Shown in pieces: positions 26,001 to 36,654 of a DNA stretch of 64,000 nt. Each line of letters begins with the position of its first letter. Position 1 is the stretch's first letter. The stretch lies in NCBI GenBank assembly GCA_025677825.1, contig JAIXMO010000008.1:62001-126000 (forward strand), in the 5' to 3' direction. The notes under the pieces are model-generated. The model did not search any database and was not told the origin of the DNA. It worked only from the letters and a program-made list of their open reading frames with translations. Source of the stretch: Helicostylum pulchrum (lineage: Eukaryota > Mucoromycota > Mucoromycetes > Mucorales > Mucoraceae). The translations under genes and the position numbers were made by a program.

Positions 26001-27127
26001 CCAGCCAAAAAACAGAAGAATCGGAAAAAGAAGAAAACGACGACAGTGTAGTACCTCGAATGCGACTAGGTGAATTTGAAGTGATTGAAGCCCGGAGACT
26101 ACATCAAGCTGCAGAAGCCGCATTAGACTCGAACTTTACAGGGTTTACTGGGTTTGTAGATACCGATGTTCTACCGCCGCCTTCCAATGAACCCGAACTT
26201 ATATCCCCACCTTTAGCGCAAGTAAGAGAGGGACTCCATTCAACTCGTATCATGCCAAACTATAGGCCGCCCAGTGTTGAATTATACGGTGGTAACAACA
26301 CGACGTGGCGACATAGATACCCTAACGACAAACAAGATTCCCCAACTAACCCGTTTGCTGACATTGATAATCCATTTGATGATGAGTATCAAACAAGAGA
26401 TGATATTGAAGTCAATATGAGGCACAGGCAAAGTCATTCACAATCATCTTACTTTACGTATCTTTCACGGAACAGCCTACAACAGGATGCAAAAACTGCC
26501 CCTACAGATACTTTACCTAGTAGTCTAAACAGTAGCGGATTTGCAAAGATTCCTGATGGCGATCTTATGATGATGTCCGAAGTGTCTCCTATTGAAGAGC
26601 AAAAAGAAGATGTGCAGTTTGACCGTGCTTCTACTACACTATCCATTAAATCCAATACGTTTTCAGTCATTGCGTACGATATGGAAGAAGAAGAGTCACC
26701 GCGACATCAACGGTTAATGAAACATGAGTATAAACCGCGTACGCCTGGTGTAGAAGAGGGAAGGAGTATGGCGTTGCATAATTTTAGCAGTGCGGTCAAT
26801 TTACGACCTCATCAACGTCTTGCTGCACCTTCGTCAAACTCGCTCTCACGGCACTACGAGCAAAACCATGCTACGAGTCTACGTACACAACCATCGAAAG
26901 CCAACATAATTACAAATGACATGGGCTTATCGGAAGTCAAACATGCGATTAAAGCAGAAATTCGAAGCTATTTGTCAAGAGCGGATTTAGAGACAACAAC
27001 GCGTGCACAAGTCAAGGCTCATTTAGTGCAGCATTTTGGGAATTTTAGGATAGACGAACACGATGAAAAGTTGATGGATTATATTACAAACTGTATAGAG
27101 AAAATTACTTTGGAATTTTTAAATTAA
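23007..27127 (+). CDS. Chitin-synthase-like membrane protein with cytochrome b5-like and DEK_C domains, altered catalytic motifs (3 exons)
   Basis: Exons 23007-23139, 23206-23688 and 23775-27127 give 1322 residues. It has the layout of class IV/V/VII chitin synthases: two N-terminal membrane segments with A-W-R-E-K between them, a cytochrome b5-like region (A-F-V-I-L-D-G-Y-A), a GT2 chitin synthase domain, several C-terminal membrane segments, a long disordered tail and a DEK_C domain (S-E-V-K-H-A-I-K-A-E-I-R-S-Y-L). There is no myosin head. The G-N-R-G-K-R-D-S and D-A-D (24851-24859) motifs are kept. However, the catalytic E-D-R is E-E-K (25451-25459), the acceptor-site Q-R-R-R-W is Q-I-R-N-L (25571-25585), and the C-L-P-G loop is T-I-Q-G. 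Active chitin synthases need these residues, so this may be a pseudoenzyme or a divergent transferase. The reading frame is intact, so it is not a pseudogene. Intron 1 is 66 nt and free of in-frame stops. Confidence 0.88.
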
Positions 27128-27426
27128 AATAAAAACTTCTATTATAAACTACTTGAAGAAAAATATATTCGAGAATGAATAGTGGCAGTACGGACACTTA
27201 TCGTAATGGGGACATAAAGTTGAGGATAAATGATCTTTTTGGGTTTCGTGATTAGATATATAAAAATGATTAAATAGATCGAATGGCTAAAATAACAAGT
27301 TCATTCAAAGGTTATTAAACATTAAATAACAAGTAAAGACATGCATAATAAAAGCTAGTTTTTTTTAATAAGGTATGGAAACGATTCAACGTTTTTATTT
27401 ATTTATAGAATGTATTATATAATTAT
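27128..27426. other. Convergent 3' ends of the chitin-synthase-like and GH36 genes
   Basis: About 300 bases separate the two stop codons of genes that run toward each other. AATAAA-like signals are present (27293-27298 region and 27129-27134). No further gene is seen. Confidence 0.5.
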
Positions 27427-29673
27427 TTAAATTTGCTTCAAATGAACAACGGCACTACTATAAGCTTGAAGATCCAAATAAGGCATATTTAATCCCTTAG
27501 TCATAAGAGCACTACCAGTCATGGTTCCCTTGAAGACGGGTTTATTGGGGCTGGAGCTCCAGATAGTAATCTTGTACTCTGCATCGAAAATCAAATCGCG
27601 CAACTTGATAGCGGGCAAGGGGTACCAGAAAGCACTATATTGTCTGAAAGCCAACACGACAGATTCATCCTTCTTCTTGGTGACAGTTTGAGTAACAGCA
27701 GTATAAGTTTCACGAGCAGTAGTTTCCTTATTGACATGAGGAGGAGCAACCAACCAGTTCAAGTCACCCTTTTGCATAATATGACGGATACTCTTGTAAA
27801 TCTTGACCCATCCCTTATATTCGTTAAGATCCTCCTTACTAAGATGGTTCAAATTAGATCCAATACCGAGAGCACCCATGAAGGAAACGTGGAATCTATA
27901 CGAATGAGGAAAGAGAGTCTTGGGATCGTTACCAGGGGAATCAGTAACCCAACCACTCAACATATCAGGAGGAATAACAAGAGAACTACCATATTGGATC
28001 ATCAAACGTGCATCAGGTCTAGTGTTATCACTAGGCCAGCTAGATTCAACCTTCTTCAAAATAGACATATCAGCTCTTCCACCACCACTAGAACAGGTTT
28101 CAAAAGTAATACCAGCCTTCTTAACCATAGCAACCATTTCATGGAATGCCTTGACATGTTCAATCCAGACCTCTTTACCAACGGCAGAACCAGCTTCAGA
28201 CATAGGACGGTTCATATCCCACTTTATGAAATCAACACCAACTTCACTGGTAACATTCAAAACACGGCCCATAACATATTCCTTTACGTCGGCGCGAGTG
28301 ATATCCAAGACGAGTTGATTTCTAGTTTCATGGCGCGTACGTTCATCATAATGATAAACCCAATCAGGATGTTCGCGATACAAGTTGGAGTTAGGATTGA
28401 CCATTTCAGGCTCGAACCATAAACCGAATTTCATATTCAAACTGTGAACATAATCAGCTAAAGGTTTCAAGCCTTTAGGGAACTTTTCTTCATCAATAAA
28501 CCAATCTCCAAGACCAGCATTATCAGCATGACGACCAATGAACCAACCATCATCCAAGACAAACATATCAGCACCGAAATCAGAAGCCATCTTAGCCATA
28601 GTCATCTGGTTAGTAATGTTAACAGACATTTCATAAGCTTCCCATCCGTTATACAAGACAGGTTGAACACCTTTAGGGTCAGCAACCAATTCAGTATCCT
28701 TGTTATCGCGAACATGGTTGTTCAATAACTTTCTAGCACCGCCTAAGCCTTGATTAGTGTAACCAGCAACAAAACTAGGCAATTCCAATGCATGTCCCTT
28801 TTTCAAATCAAACCCGAAATCACGATCATGCATACCGCCAGTGACAGTAACCTTTCCTTCAATGTTAGTGTTTACCTCAATCTTCCAGTTACCACTCCAT
28901 TCAATAGTACCAAAGTAGACATCATTATCAGTATGCTCACCATCGCTAGTAGTGTCGATAATGGCAAAGTAAGGATACGCAGAAGCAGAAGGAATACCAC
29001 GAACAGATTGCAAGACGTGAGAAGTACCAGGGAAAAGAGAGTGTCTTTGAACTTGAGTTTCGGCAGCCCATCCACCAGCTAAAGAGATCAACTCTCTTTT
29101 AACATTACCGGCTTGAGGAGTGATATGCCAAGCAGCAGTCTGAGCCTTGGAAATTTGATAAGTTTCATCGGTAGTAGCTTTAACCAGACCCTTTCTGAGT
29201 ACAATATCGTTTGCAATATCCAAAGTATAAGACAATTCAATCTTGAAACCCTTGTGAGCCTTATCTTGCATTACAATAGTCAACTCGTTCTTCTTGACGC
29301 GACCACTTTCAAAGACCAACTCCAATTCACGTGTACCGTTTTCAAATGTAGTACGCATAACATCGGGACCGTATCTTAAACCACCAAATACGGGGAACTC
29401 TTCATGAGCAGAGGTAATAGAAGGCTCTTGAGATCCACGTTCAATAGGAAGACGAACAGGTAATTCAATATCAGTCATCGAAACCAATCTAGGTCCCCAA
29501 TGAAGATTCAAGACTTCACCAGTCTTGGGAACAACACCAATAACATAGGTGGTGCGCTCGGTTGTAAGGAACCAAAGTTTTTCGTGTTTATGAGATGTGA
29601 TACCAGGCTTGAGTACACTTAAAGCTGTACAGCCATAAACAAGGACTGCAAATACAAGAGGTTTAAAGATCAT
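27427..29673 (-). CDS. Secreted GH36 alpha-galactosidase (single exon)
   Basis: A single open frame of 748 residues. Residues 1-17 form a signal peptide. The N-terminal beta-sandwich is followed by the catalytic barrel, with W-F-I-G-R and the D-D-G-W-F motif, the nucleophile aspartate in F-I-K-W-D-M-N-R-P, the E-T-C-S-S-G-G-G-R loop and the acid/base aspartate in P-S-D-N-T-R-P-D-A-R. These are the GH36 landmarks. The enzyme releases alpha-1,6-linked galactose from melibiose, raffinose-family sugars and galactomannan outside the cell. It has no introns, unlike nearly all neighbours of its size, and uses C-ended codons for Phe, Asn and Ile, fitting strong expression. The closest relatives could be bacterial or fungal; intron loss and transfer are both possible. 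Confidence 0.95.
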   Translation of the reverse strand: MIFKPLVFAVLVYGCTALSVLKPGITSHKHEKLWFLTTERTTYVIGVVPKTGEVLNLHWGPRLVSMTDIELPVRLPIERGSQEPSITSAHEEFPVFGGLRYGPDVMRTTFENGTRELELVFESGRVKKNELTIVMQDKAHKGFKIELSYTLDIANDIVLRKGLVKATTDETYQISKAQTAAWHITPQAGNVKRELISLAGGWAAETQVQRHSLFPGTSHVLQSVRGIPSASAYPYFAIIDTTSDGEHTDNDVYFGTIEWSGNWKIEVNTNIEGKVTVTGGMHDRDFGFDLKKGHALELPSFVAGYTNQGLGGARKLLNNHVRDNKDTELVADPKGVQPVLYNGWEAYEMSVNITNQMTMAKMASDFGADMFVLDDGWFIGRHADNAGLGDWFIDEEKFPKGLKPLADYVHSLNMKFGLWFEPEMVNPNSNLYREHPDWVYHYDERTRHETRNQLVLDITRADVKEYVMGRVLNVTSEVGVDFIKWDMNRPMSEAGSAVGKEVWIEHVKAFHEMVAMVKKAGITFETCSSGGGRADMSILKKVESSWPSDNTRPDARLMIQYGSSLVIPPDMLSGWVTDSPGNDPKTLFPHSYRFHVSFMGALGIGSNLNHLSKEDLNEYKGWVKIYKSIRHIMQKGDLNWLVAPPHVNKETTARETYTAVTQTVTKKKDESVVLAFRQYSAFWYPLPAIKLRDLIFDAEYKITIWSSSPNKPVFKGTMTGSALMTKGLNMPYLDLQAYSSAVVHLKQI

Positions 29674-31953
29674 TTTTTCTTTTTATATAAAAAAAGCTTC
29701 TCAAACTGTAAGATTGATGATTTTTAGTTATATTTTTAGAAAAAAAAGAAAAAGGCGTTTTATATATGCATGTCAAATCATCCTCCTTTTTAGTTCGGGC
29801 CACAGATCAACCACTTGTCAGACATTTACGTAAGCTAAATTTTTACGAGAAGGAAAGGGAACGGTGGGAAAGTAGCTCCAGTTGTGTGTCCAAAGCTTAA
29901 GTAATCAATGCTAGTTGCGGGAAAGTCTGACGGGAAGGAAACCTTAGTAGCATACATATTTTCTGGGAAACACTTGGATCGATTTAGCGAAAAAAAAAAA
30001 AATTGTAGACGCGATACGCAGGTCTTTTTTACCAAGATGTAATATCTTTCGAGGTAAAACAGAGTTTAATAGCTCAACTATAGTTTATTTAATCTTTTCG
30101 TATGTCTAGCGATTTTTAAATAATGAAATAACAGAATTTTATTTCTGTATTACTCACTTTGGGAGACTTTTGGTGTATACGTTTTAGCCAATTAAATAGT
30201 ATGTGATCTATTTCGCTCAAGTACAACAAAATTAACCTTGAAAGTCAATATTGTTAATCTATGCTATAAATATCTAGTTTTCTTTTTTTTTTTTATTTAT
30301 TTAGCATTCCTTCCGCGGAATGATAAACAATGCCCATGATTATTATTTTTTAATACACTTTTGAAAAACAAAAGGCGTCATGCTTATAAGCTGGTAACGA
30401 AACGATAGTGCAAATGGCTCAAGTTTGTATGTATTAGTCTAACGAGTAAGCCCATTCCCAAATTACTTTGTATGATATAGGATCTTTTTTTATTTTTAGA
30501 CTACCATTTGCCTGAACTCTATAATAAATTACAAAGTAACAAGGGCGTACGAGAAAGTATTTTTTTTTTTAAAACCGAAGCAAGCGGTGCAATTTTTTTA
30601 TTTAAAGGTAACACTACATACATTCTTTCGTTTTGATTGAGCAAAACAGCTTACGTAACATGCCAAACGGCCAAGGAAAGTAGTACAACTATGTCATATA
30701 GACTATTGTAAGTTATTTCTTATGTTTCTTAATTTAATATTGGATTTTTTTTATTTATTTAATTGAGCCGTAAGAACACGCTCAACTAATTCAATCGTAA
30801 TCAGTTTAATTTGTCGTACCTAAGTACTTCTAACTAAGATGAATTTGTATTTTTATATACCCTGTACCGTTAATTTTAGAAAATGTAGGTCGCCACCTTT
30901 AATGATGTGTGAAAGTAGTACAAAGGATTTTAGAGACGACAATACCTCGGGAAAGATCATCTCCACATCTATGTATTAGTCGTTTTTTTTTTTGATCGAA
31001 CGGAATTACAGAATAATAGGTTCCTTAAATTAAGTTTACCGAACAATTACAAAGCCGTATTTTTAATATTATGGGTACCAATGATGGACGAGACTAAGTG
31101 AGAACTAAACTAAAAAATATTTGCTACATCTTTATAAGAAATATTTGGATATAAGTTTTTTTTTCTAGAAACATAATAATGCAGTCTTTTTAACATGTGG
31201 TTAATTAAGAAGAATAAAAAGTAATTATTGTACATGTGCGTGTAACGGCGGTATAACTAAACTTAATATATTATGCACCATTTGGACGATGAATATATTA
31301 TATATGTAACTTTTTTTTCTAAAAAAAAAACTCGAATGATCGTTCGAAAACCAAAATATTCATGTTATTCAACGTTTACATATAAGTAGTCGTTTTACTT
31401 GGTAATGTGGAATATAAGTAAAGTAGAAACAGCATGTGGACGCCTTATTAACGAAGGTCTATTATTTAACTGAAACAAGCTAACTAACTACGAAAAAAAT
31501 ATAAACGAAGCTGATAAAATGGGGTTTGTTTACTCATATAGTATATTTAATTACGATGATATATTGTAACTACTGCAATTCATTTTAGTTAATCATTTTT
31601 ATTATTCCAATCTATTTCATGCAGCGAGTTCCATTTTATGCGATACGTCTCACTTTTTCCGAGCGTGTAAATAAGATTTTCTCAACCAAAAAAATGATAG
31701 TATATCGTACATGTAATTTTTTTTTTTTGCTGGTGAAACTTGCTTGCTCATTTAGATGATACAAATGCATACATGTTACGAAACGACATGCATTACCATA
31801 TTTTTCGTTACCAGATCAAGTGTGACGCCTTTTCTCTTTTTTGAAAAGTGATTTTGAAGTGTGGCTTTGCCAAAATGGTGGGTTTGAATGAATTATAAGC
31901 AATTTTTTCTTTTTTCAAAGGGTTACCAAACGCACTTTATTATTTTATAAGCA
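29674..31953. other. 2.3 kb intergenic region between divergent GH36 and ROK1 genes
   Basis: This should hold the GH36 promoter (right of 29673) and the ROK1 promoter (left of 31954). A possible small three-exon frame at 30414-30711 is described under findings but not called. No RNA gene, inverted terminal repeat or recognisable protein was found. The sequence is strongly AT-rich from 30050 to 31800. Confidence 0.5.
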
Positions 31954-33901
31954 ATGGATCTTTTTCATTTATTAGGCGGTGGAGCACGTTTCGACAAGAA
32001 CCGTTTCAAGGGAGACATTACTCTCTTTGAGGGAGAGAAGGAAGCCAATCAAAAACAGTCTCAAAAGAAGAACGCTGCAGTTGTCGATCCTAATGTTCGT
32101 TCTCAGTTGCTTGACGAAATCGATTTCTTCAAAAATACACATACAGTTGTTAATCAAAACAATAAGAAAAAGGAAGAGAAAGACAATCAAGACGCTGATT
32201 CCGATTCTGACTCTGACGAGGAGAAAACCGAGACCAAAAAATCAAAGAAGAACGCCAACACCACAATTTTCAATACTGTCGAAGAGGCTAAAGCATTTAG
32301 AAAGCAACATAAAATTAAGGTTTATGGTACCGATGTGCCTAACCCTTTCAGAACTTTCGAAGATTTAGCATCGCCCGCATACGACTTAAACCCTATTCTT
32401 TACAAGAATTTGATGACTGTTAAATACAAGACACCTACACCTGTTCAAATGCAATCCATCCCTATCATGTTAAAGGGACGTGATGTTATGTCTTGTGCCC
32501 CTACTGGTTCAGGTAAAACTATGGCATTTTTGCTTCCTATCTTACAAGATTTGAAAAAGCCCGAGAAAAAGACTAGTTATCGTGCCTTGATTATTGCTCC
32601 CACCAGAGAATTGGTTCAACAAATTGCTCGTGAAGTTAAGCATTTAAGTGAAGGAACTAAACTTCGTGTTAACGTATTGACAAAGGCAACTGATGCTGAT
32701 AAATCTCAAACTCCCGAATCTAGACAAAAGTTTGGTAAGTAAAAAAAAACAGCGTTAAAGATATGGAGTCTAATCGAGTCTATTATAGATATTTTGATTA
32801 CCACACCTTTAAGATTGGTTTACGCTATCAAAGAGAAGGAAGTTGATTTATCCGCTGTTAGACATCTCGTTCTTGATGAAGCCGATAAGTTGTTAGATCA
32901 AGGATTTTTAGAGCAAACTGATGAAATTTTCGCTGCTTGTTCTGGAAGCAAGATTCAAAAATCATTATTCAGTGCTACATTCTCATCTCATGTTGAAGAA
33001 CTTGCAAAGACTGTTATGAATGATCCTATTCGTATTGTTATCGGTTCAAAGTAAGTTTAATTATTTAGTAGAAAAGAGGAGGATGATCAAGCGCTGATTA
33101 TGTGATTTTTTTTTTATTGTGCAGGAATGCTGCTACAGATACAATTAAACAAGAATTATTATTTACTGGTACAGAAGCAGGAAAGATGATTGCGTTACGT
33201 CAATTGGTTCAAAAGGGTATTAAACCACCCGTTTTGATCTTTGTCCAATCTATTGAACGTGCCAAAGAACTTTTCCATGAATTGGTTTTCGATGGTATTA
33301 ATGTAGAGGTTATTCATTCAGATAGAACTAAAGCTCAGCGTGATAACATTATTGATCAATTCCGTGTTGGTAAAATTTGGGTTTTGATTGCAACAGAGTT
33401 AATGGCTCGTGGTTTAGATTTTAAGGGTGTCAACTTGGTTATCAATTACGATTTCCCTCAAACCGTTGCAAGTTATATTCATAGAATTGGTCGTACTGGT
33501 CGTGCTGGTCGGCAAGGTGAGGCCGTTACTTATTACACTCAAGAAGATTTACAATATATGAAGGGTGTTGTTAATGTTATGAAGGAGTCTGGTTGTGACG
33601 TACCTGAATGGATGTTGAATATTAAGAACTTGAATCACAACCAAAAGCAGAAGATGCGTCAAGGTATTGCTCGTGATCATATTGATAGTACATCCAAGTT
33701 TGATAGATTTAGTCAAAAGAAGAAGCAGTAAGTATTTGTATAGTTGCTAGAGTAAGTCGTGTAACTGACCTTATATTTGTTATCATTAGGGATATGATTG
33801 AAGCATCCAAGAAGCGTAAGAGAGTTGCTGCTGAAAAGGAAAAGAAGGAGAAAAAGGAAAAGAAGGCAAAGAAGGATGAAGGAGATAAAAAAGAAGCTTA
33901 A
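31954..33901 (+). CDS. ROK1: ATP-dependent RNA helicase ROK1/DDX52 (4 exons)
   Basis: Exons 31954-32734, 32789-33050, 33125-33727 and 33790-33901 give 585 residues. The N-terminal 110 residues are acidic and Lys-rich. The DEAD-box core carries the Q-motif T-P-V-Q-M-Q, motif I A-P-T-G-S-G-K-T, P-T-R-E-L, V-L-D-E-A-D-K, S-A-T, and the helicase C motifs A-R-G-L-D and H-R-I-G-R-T-G-R-A-G-R. The tail is a basic KKEKK stretch that probably directs nucleolar localisation. The early M-D-L-F-H-L-L-G-G-G-A-R-F and Y-G-T-D-V-P-N-P elements are specific to Rok1/DDX52, which remodels snoRNA-rRNA contacts during 18S rRNA maturation. Exon phases close. The call is secure. Confidence 0.95.
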
Positions 33902-34329
33902 ATAAAATCACAAAAAAAAAAAAAGACTCCACATAATAACTTGCTATTGTAAATACACATTTCTTTATCTTCTAGCCAGAAAACCGCGTCAAAAAACAAC
34001 TGAAACAACATAGAATAATAACCAGCATATTTTAACTTACCCCGCAAATACAAACTTAAAACTATCAATAAAATGTTAAATAGATTGTGTACATATATTT
34101 TTGTTTAAATTTCGTTTAGCGTCGCATGTATCAGAGCTTGAGGCTACACAAATCAATATAGCGTTTACAAAATAATATCACGGCTTGAAAATTAAATAAA
34201 AGTATAAATGATTTTAAAGAAAAGCTATGATTTTATTGAGACTATAAAAACTAAGTCCATTCCGTCCTAGTAAGCTACATAGAGTTTTACAGATTGTTTA
34301 CAAGCACCATAGAGACTTTCAGATATTTA
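33902..34329. other. Intergenic 3' of ROK1
   Basis: About 430 bases of AT-rich spacer holding the ROK1 3' UTR; no gene is seen. Confidence 0.5.
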
Positions 34330-35110
34330 AATGGTGTTCGAAATCTTTGTAGACGGCTTTTAACTCCAAATAGGATTTCAACCCTTCATCTCGGTTGCTG
34401 AGTCTAATAGCAAAGTTTTATAAGATATTTATCATATTAATGTAATAGTTTTATCAATTATAATACTTACCCAGATTTTACATTATTTTTGTTTTCTTTG
34501 AAAAATGGTCCCAGGGCAGATTCAACATATTTTTTTGAAAAGTTGTTTTCTGACACTCTTCTAGCGAGGGGGTTTTCTAGTTCTTGTAAGTTATTTGAAT
34601 ATACGATCAATGTGGTTTCAAATTAAATGTTAGTCTGGGTACATAATAATATTCATTGATAATCTTACAATAGCGTTACGGATTCGGCCATTATTTCATT
34701 GTACCCCTCATTGTCAAAGACTAGATCTGACACAATCTTTTTAGCGCTCTTTACGTGTTTATCTACAAGCTATAAAATTTTATATAAAAGCTATATTCAC
34801 CATTGTTGGCGCAAGAAAGTAGTATCACCAGCACCTTGGACTTTAAATTCAATAGAGCAAAGCTCTAAGCGTACATTATTGTTTTTTGATTAGGCCATAA
34901 TATCAATCTTTCGGCCTCCATCTTCTTTTCCTTTCAGTATTCCAGATCGCTGCGTTGCTTCCGAAACCAATTCACCGTCGTAAATATTTACATCATCATG
35001 CTCAAATAATATTCCAAGACTATTAGCCAGCTTGCGAGTATAGGTCATCTCAGAAAACGATGCTTGTTTATCTTCTTCTAACTTCCAAATCGACCACCGA
35101 ACCAACTTCG
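34330..35110 (-). pseudogene. Decayed gene with a PD-(D/E)XK-like nuclease motif
   Basis: Coding fragments in series on the minus strand. First comes L-V-R-W-S-I-W-K-L-E-E-D-K-Q through Y-T-R-K-L-A-N-S-L-G-I-L-F-E (about 35110-34980). Next is G-G-R-K-I-D-I-M-A (34920-34894), followed by an in-frame TAA at 34892-34890, and then L-E-L-C-S-I-E-F-K (34866-34841). Downstream open stretches include K-H-V-K-S-A-K-K-I-V-S-D-L (about 34765) and N-P-L-A-R-R-V-S-E-N-N-F (about 34575), and a GTAAGT donor at about 34472. The Asp in K-I-D and the E-F-K about 18 residues later fit the D...ExK core of PD-(D/E)XK nucleases. Stops and gaps make it a relic. I believe such proteins recur in Mucorales genomes but cannot name the family. 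Confidence 0.5.
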
Positions 35111-35240
35111 TAACTAGCCGTCTAAAGCTCGCTACACTCGCGACGACCAGTCCTTTGGGGGACCCTTCAGGGGCAGGGAAGGGCTGCCACCGAAAACAAC
35201 GGAGTGAAGATCCGACCCTTTTCTTTTTACTGCAGTGTAG
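35111..35240. other. GC-rich insertion-like block
   Basis: A compact GC-rich block, with CTCGCTACACTCGCGACGAC near 35128 and GGGGGACCCTTCAGGGGCAG near 35156, in otherwise AT-rich DNA. It abuts the coding fragments of the PD-(D/E)XK-like relic and is open on the minus strand without resembling the rest of that protein. It looks inserted. No terminal inverted repeats or target duplication were confirmed. Confidence 0.4.
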
Positions 35241-35439
35241 CAAAAAGATTTGCTCAGCACTAAAGACAAGGTTGATATTAAAAATTGCAATACATATGTG
35301 GACTATCACTTTCTTTACCTTTTTTCAGCTGATTCCAATGTAGACTTGGCGCCACGCACAGAATCAGCGATAGAATATACCGATGAATTTCAATATGATT
35401 GTGATTGAATAGATTAATCATCTTGGACAAGCACAACTT

Positions 35440-36097
35440 CATAAACTAAATTTAAAAGTTATCAAAAATGATAAACATTTATTACTTTTGTTATCGTTAG
35501 CATTTGTGAGGGTGATCGCGGTGGGCTCCTTTTTACAACATGAGACGAACCTACTTCTGAAACGACGTATTTCTGATCTTCTAAGCGTACGGCCAACTTT
35601 GTTTGATTGTTTAATTTGATAAATTGGCTCTTCCACATCCAAAGTTTTCTTAAAATGATCAAGTTCTATTAAATTTTTAGATATGCATAAATCATCAATA
35701 TGTTGGCAAATAATTATACCATTATGTTGGTAAAGTAAAGCGAGGTAACCTTCTTTAGCTTTCCAATCCACGTACAAAATTACTTTTGAATTATTTGTAA
35801 TATTATTGATTTTATCAATAATGCAATATTGGTTCTAAGGTGCGTCTGGATTAAAATGAAACAAAAGCAAATCTGTGACATTTTTAGGAGTACACGTACC
35901 TTTATCATAAGCATTTTTTTTCTTTATTTTTTGTACAAAAGGACGCGGTTCTTCCTAAAGCAAACGCTGGGCATAAGCTAGCACAAAACCATGAGATCCG
36001 CTATATTTCAGCTCTAAAAAAATGCAGAATAATAAATATAAATTATATTAAAAGGAACTCATATAAAAAAATAATACTTACTGTAAGGGTATGCATT
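35440..36097 (-). pseudogene. Second decayed gene, unidentified protein
   Basis: From 36000 downward one frame reads L-K-Y-S-G-S-H-G-F-V-L-A-Y-A-Q-R-L-L, an in-frame TAG, E-E-P-R-P-F-V-Q-K-I-K, then T-P-K-N-V-T-D-L-L-L-F-H-F-N-P-D, another TAG, and a long open stretch (L-Y-V-D-W-K-A-K-E-G-Y-L-A-L-L-Y, I-C-Q-H-I-D-D-L-C-I-S-K, R-T-L-R-R-S-E-I-R-R-F) to about 35500. An upstream mini-exon starting M-H-T-L-T (36097) with a GTAAGT donor may be the start. Two stops in one otherwise coherent frame mark a recently broken gene. The segment D-W-x(4)-G-Y-L followed by I-I-x(3)-I-D-D-L resembles the C-terminal part of the same repeated protein type as the neighbouring relic; that link is an inference. 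Confidence 0.45.
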
Positions 36098-36654
36098 GTG
36101 ATAAAGATAAAGAGGGAGAAAAGTGATTTATCTATTCTAAAAAACAAAATGACGGAATAAGCGCATCTTGGGCTGATAAAATAGACAACCTATAAAATTA
36201 ATCTCTTTGTTTTTAGGATAAATCACCTTCTCTATTCTTCTTACCAGTTATGTATACAAGTAAGTATTTTTTTTTATATGTGCATCTTTTAAAGAAGAAT
36301 ACATCATATTGACTATTCTGCCTTTTTTTTAGCGCCTTTGTTTTCTTTATGTCCGTACAAAGGATATGGCAGCCGTCGTACATAACAGCACTTGTTACGA
36401 ACGCTCAAATGGGGTCTACCCAAATACAATACCGTATCGCTATCTAGCTACCTTTTTTTTGCTTCTAACTTTGTTATAAAGGTACATAAAAAGTAATACG
36501 ATACACTTTTTTTTCCTAAACATTATAAATAGAACATACATCAAGGATTTCCTCAAAAAACGGAAATATCAGCTCGTAATGCTTTTAACTTAATAAAATA
36601 TCGGGTAAAAGTTTATAACCGGGCTACTGCTAACAGACGACCGACAGCAAAAAT

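Noticed and set aside
27640..28422. 260-codon open frame on the plus strand
   Set aside because: It lies fully antisense to the GH36 gene, and its composition mirrors the codons of that gene; no family features.
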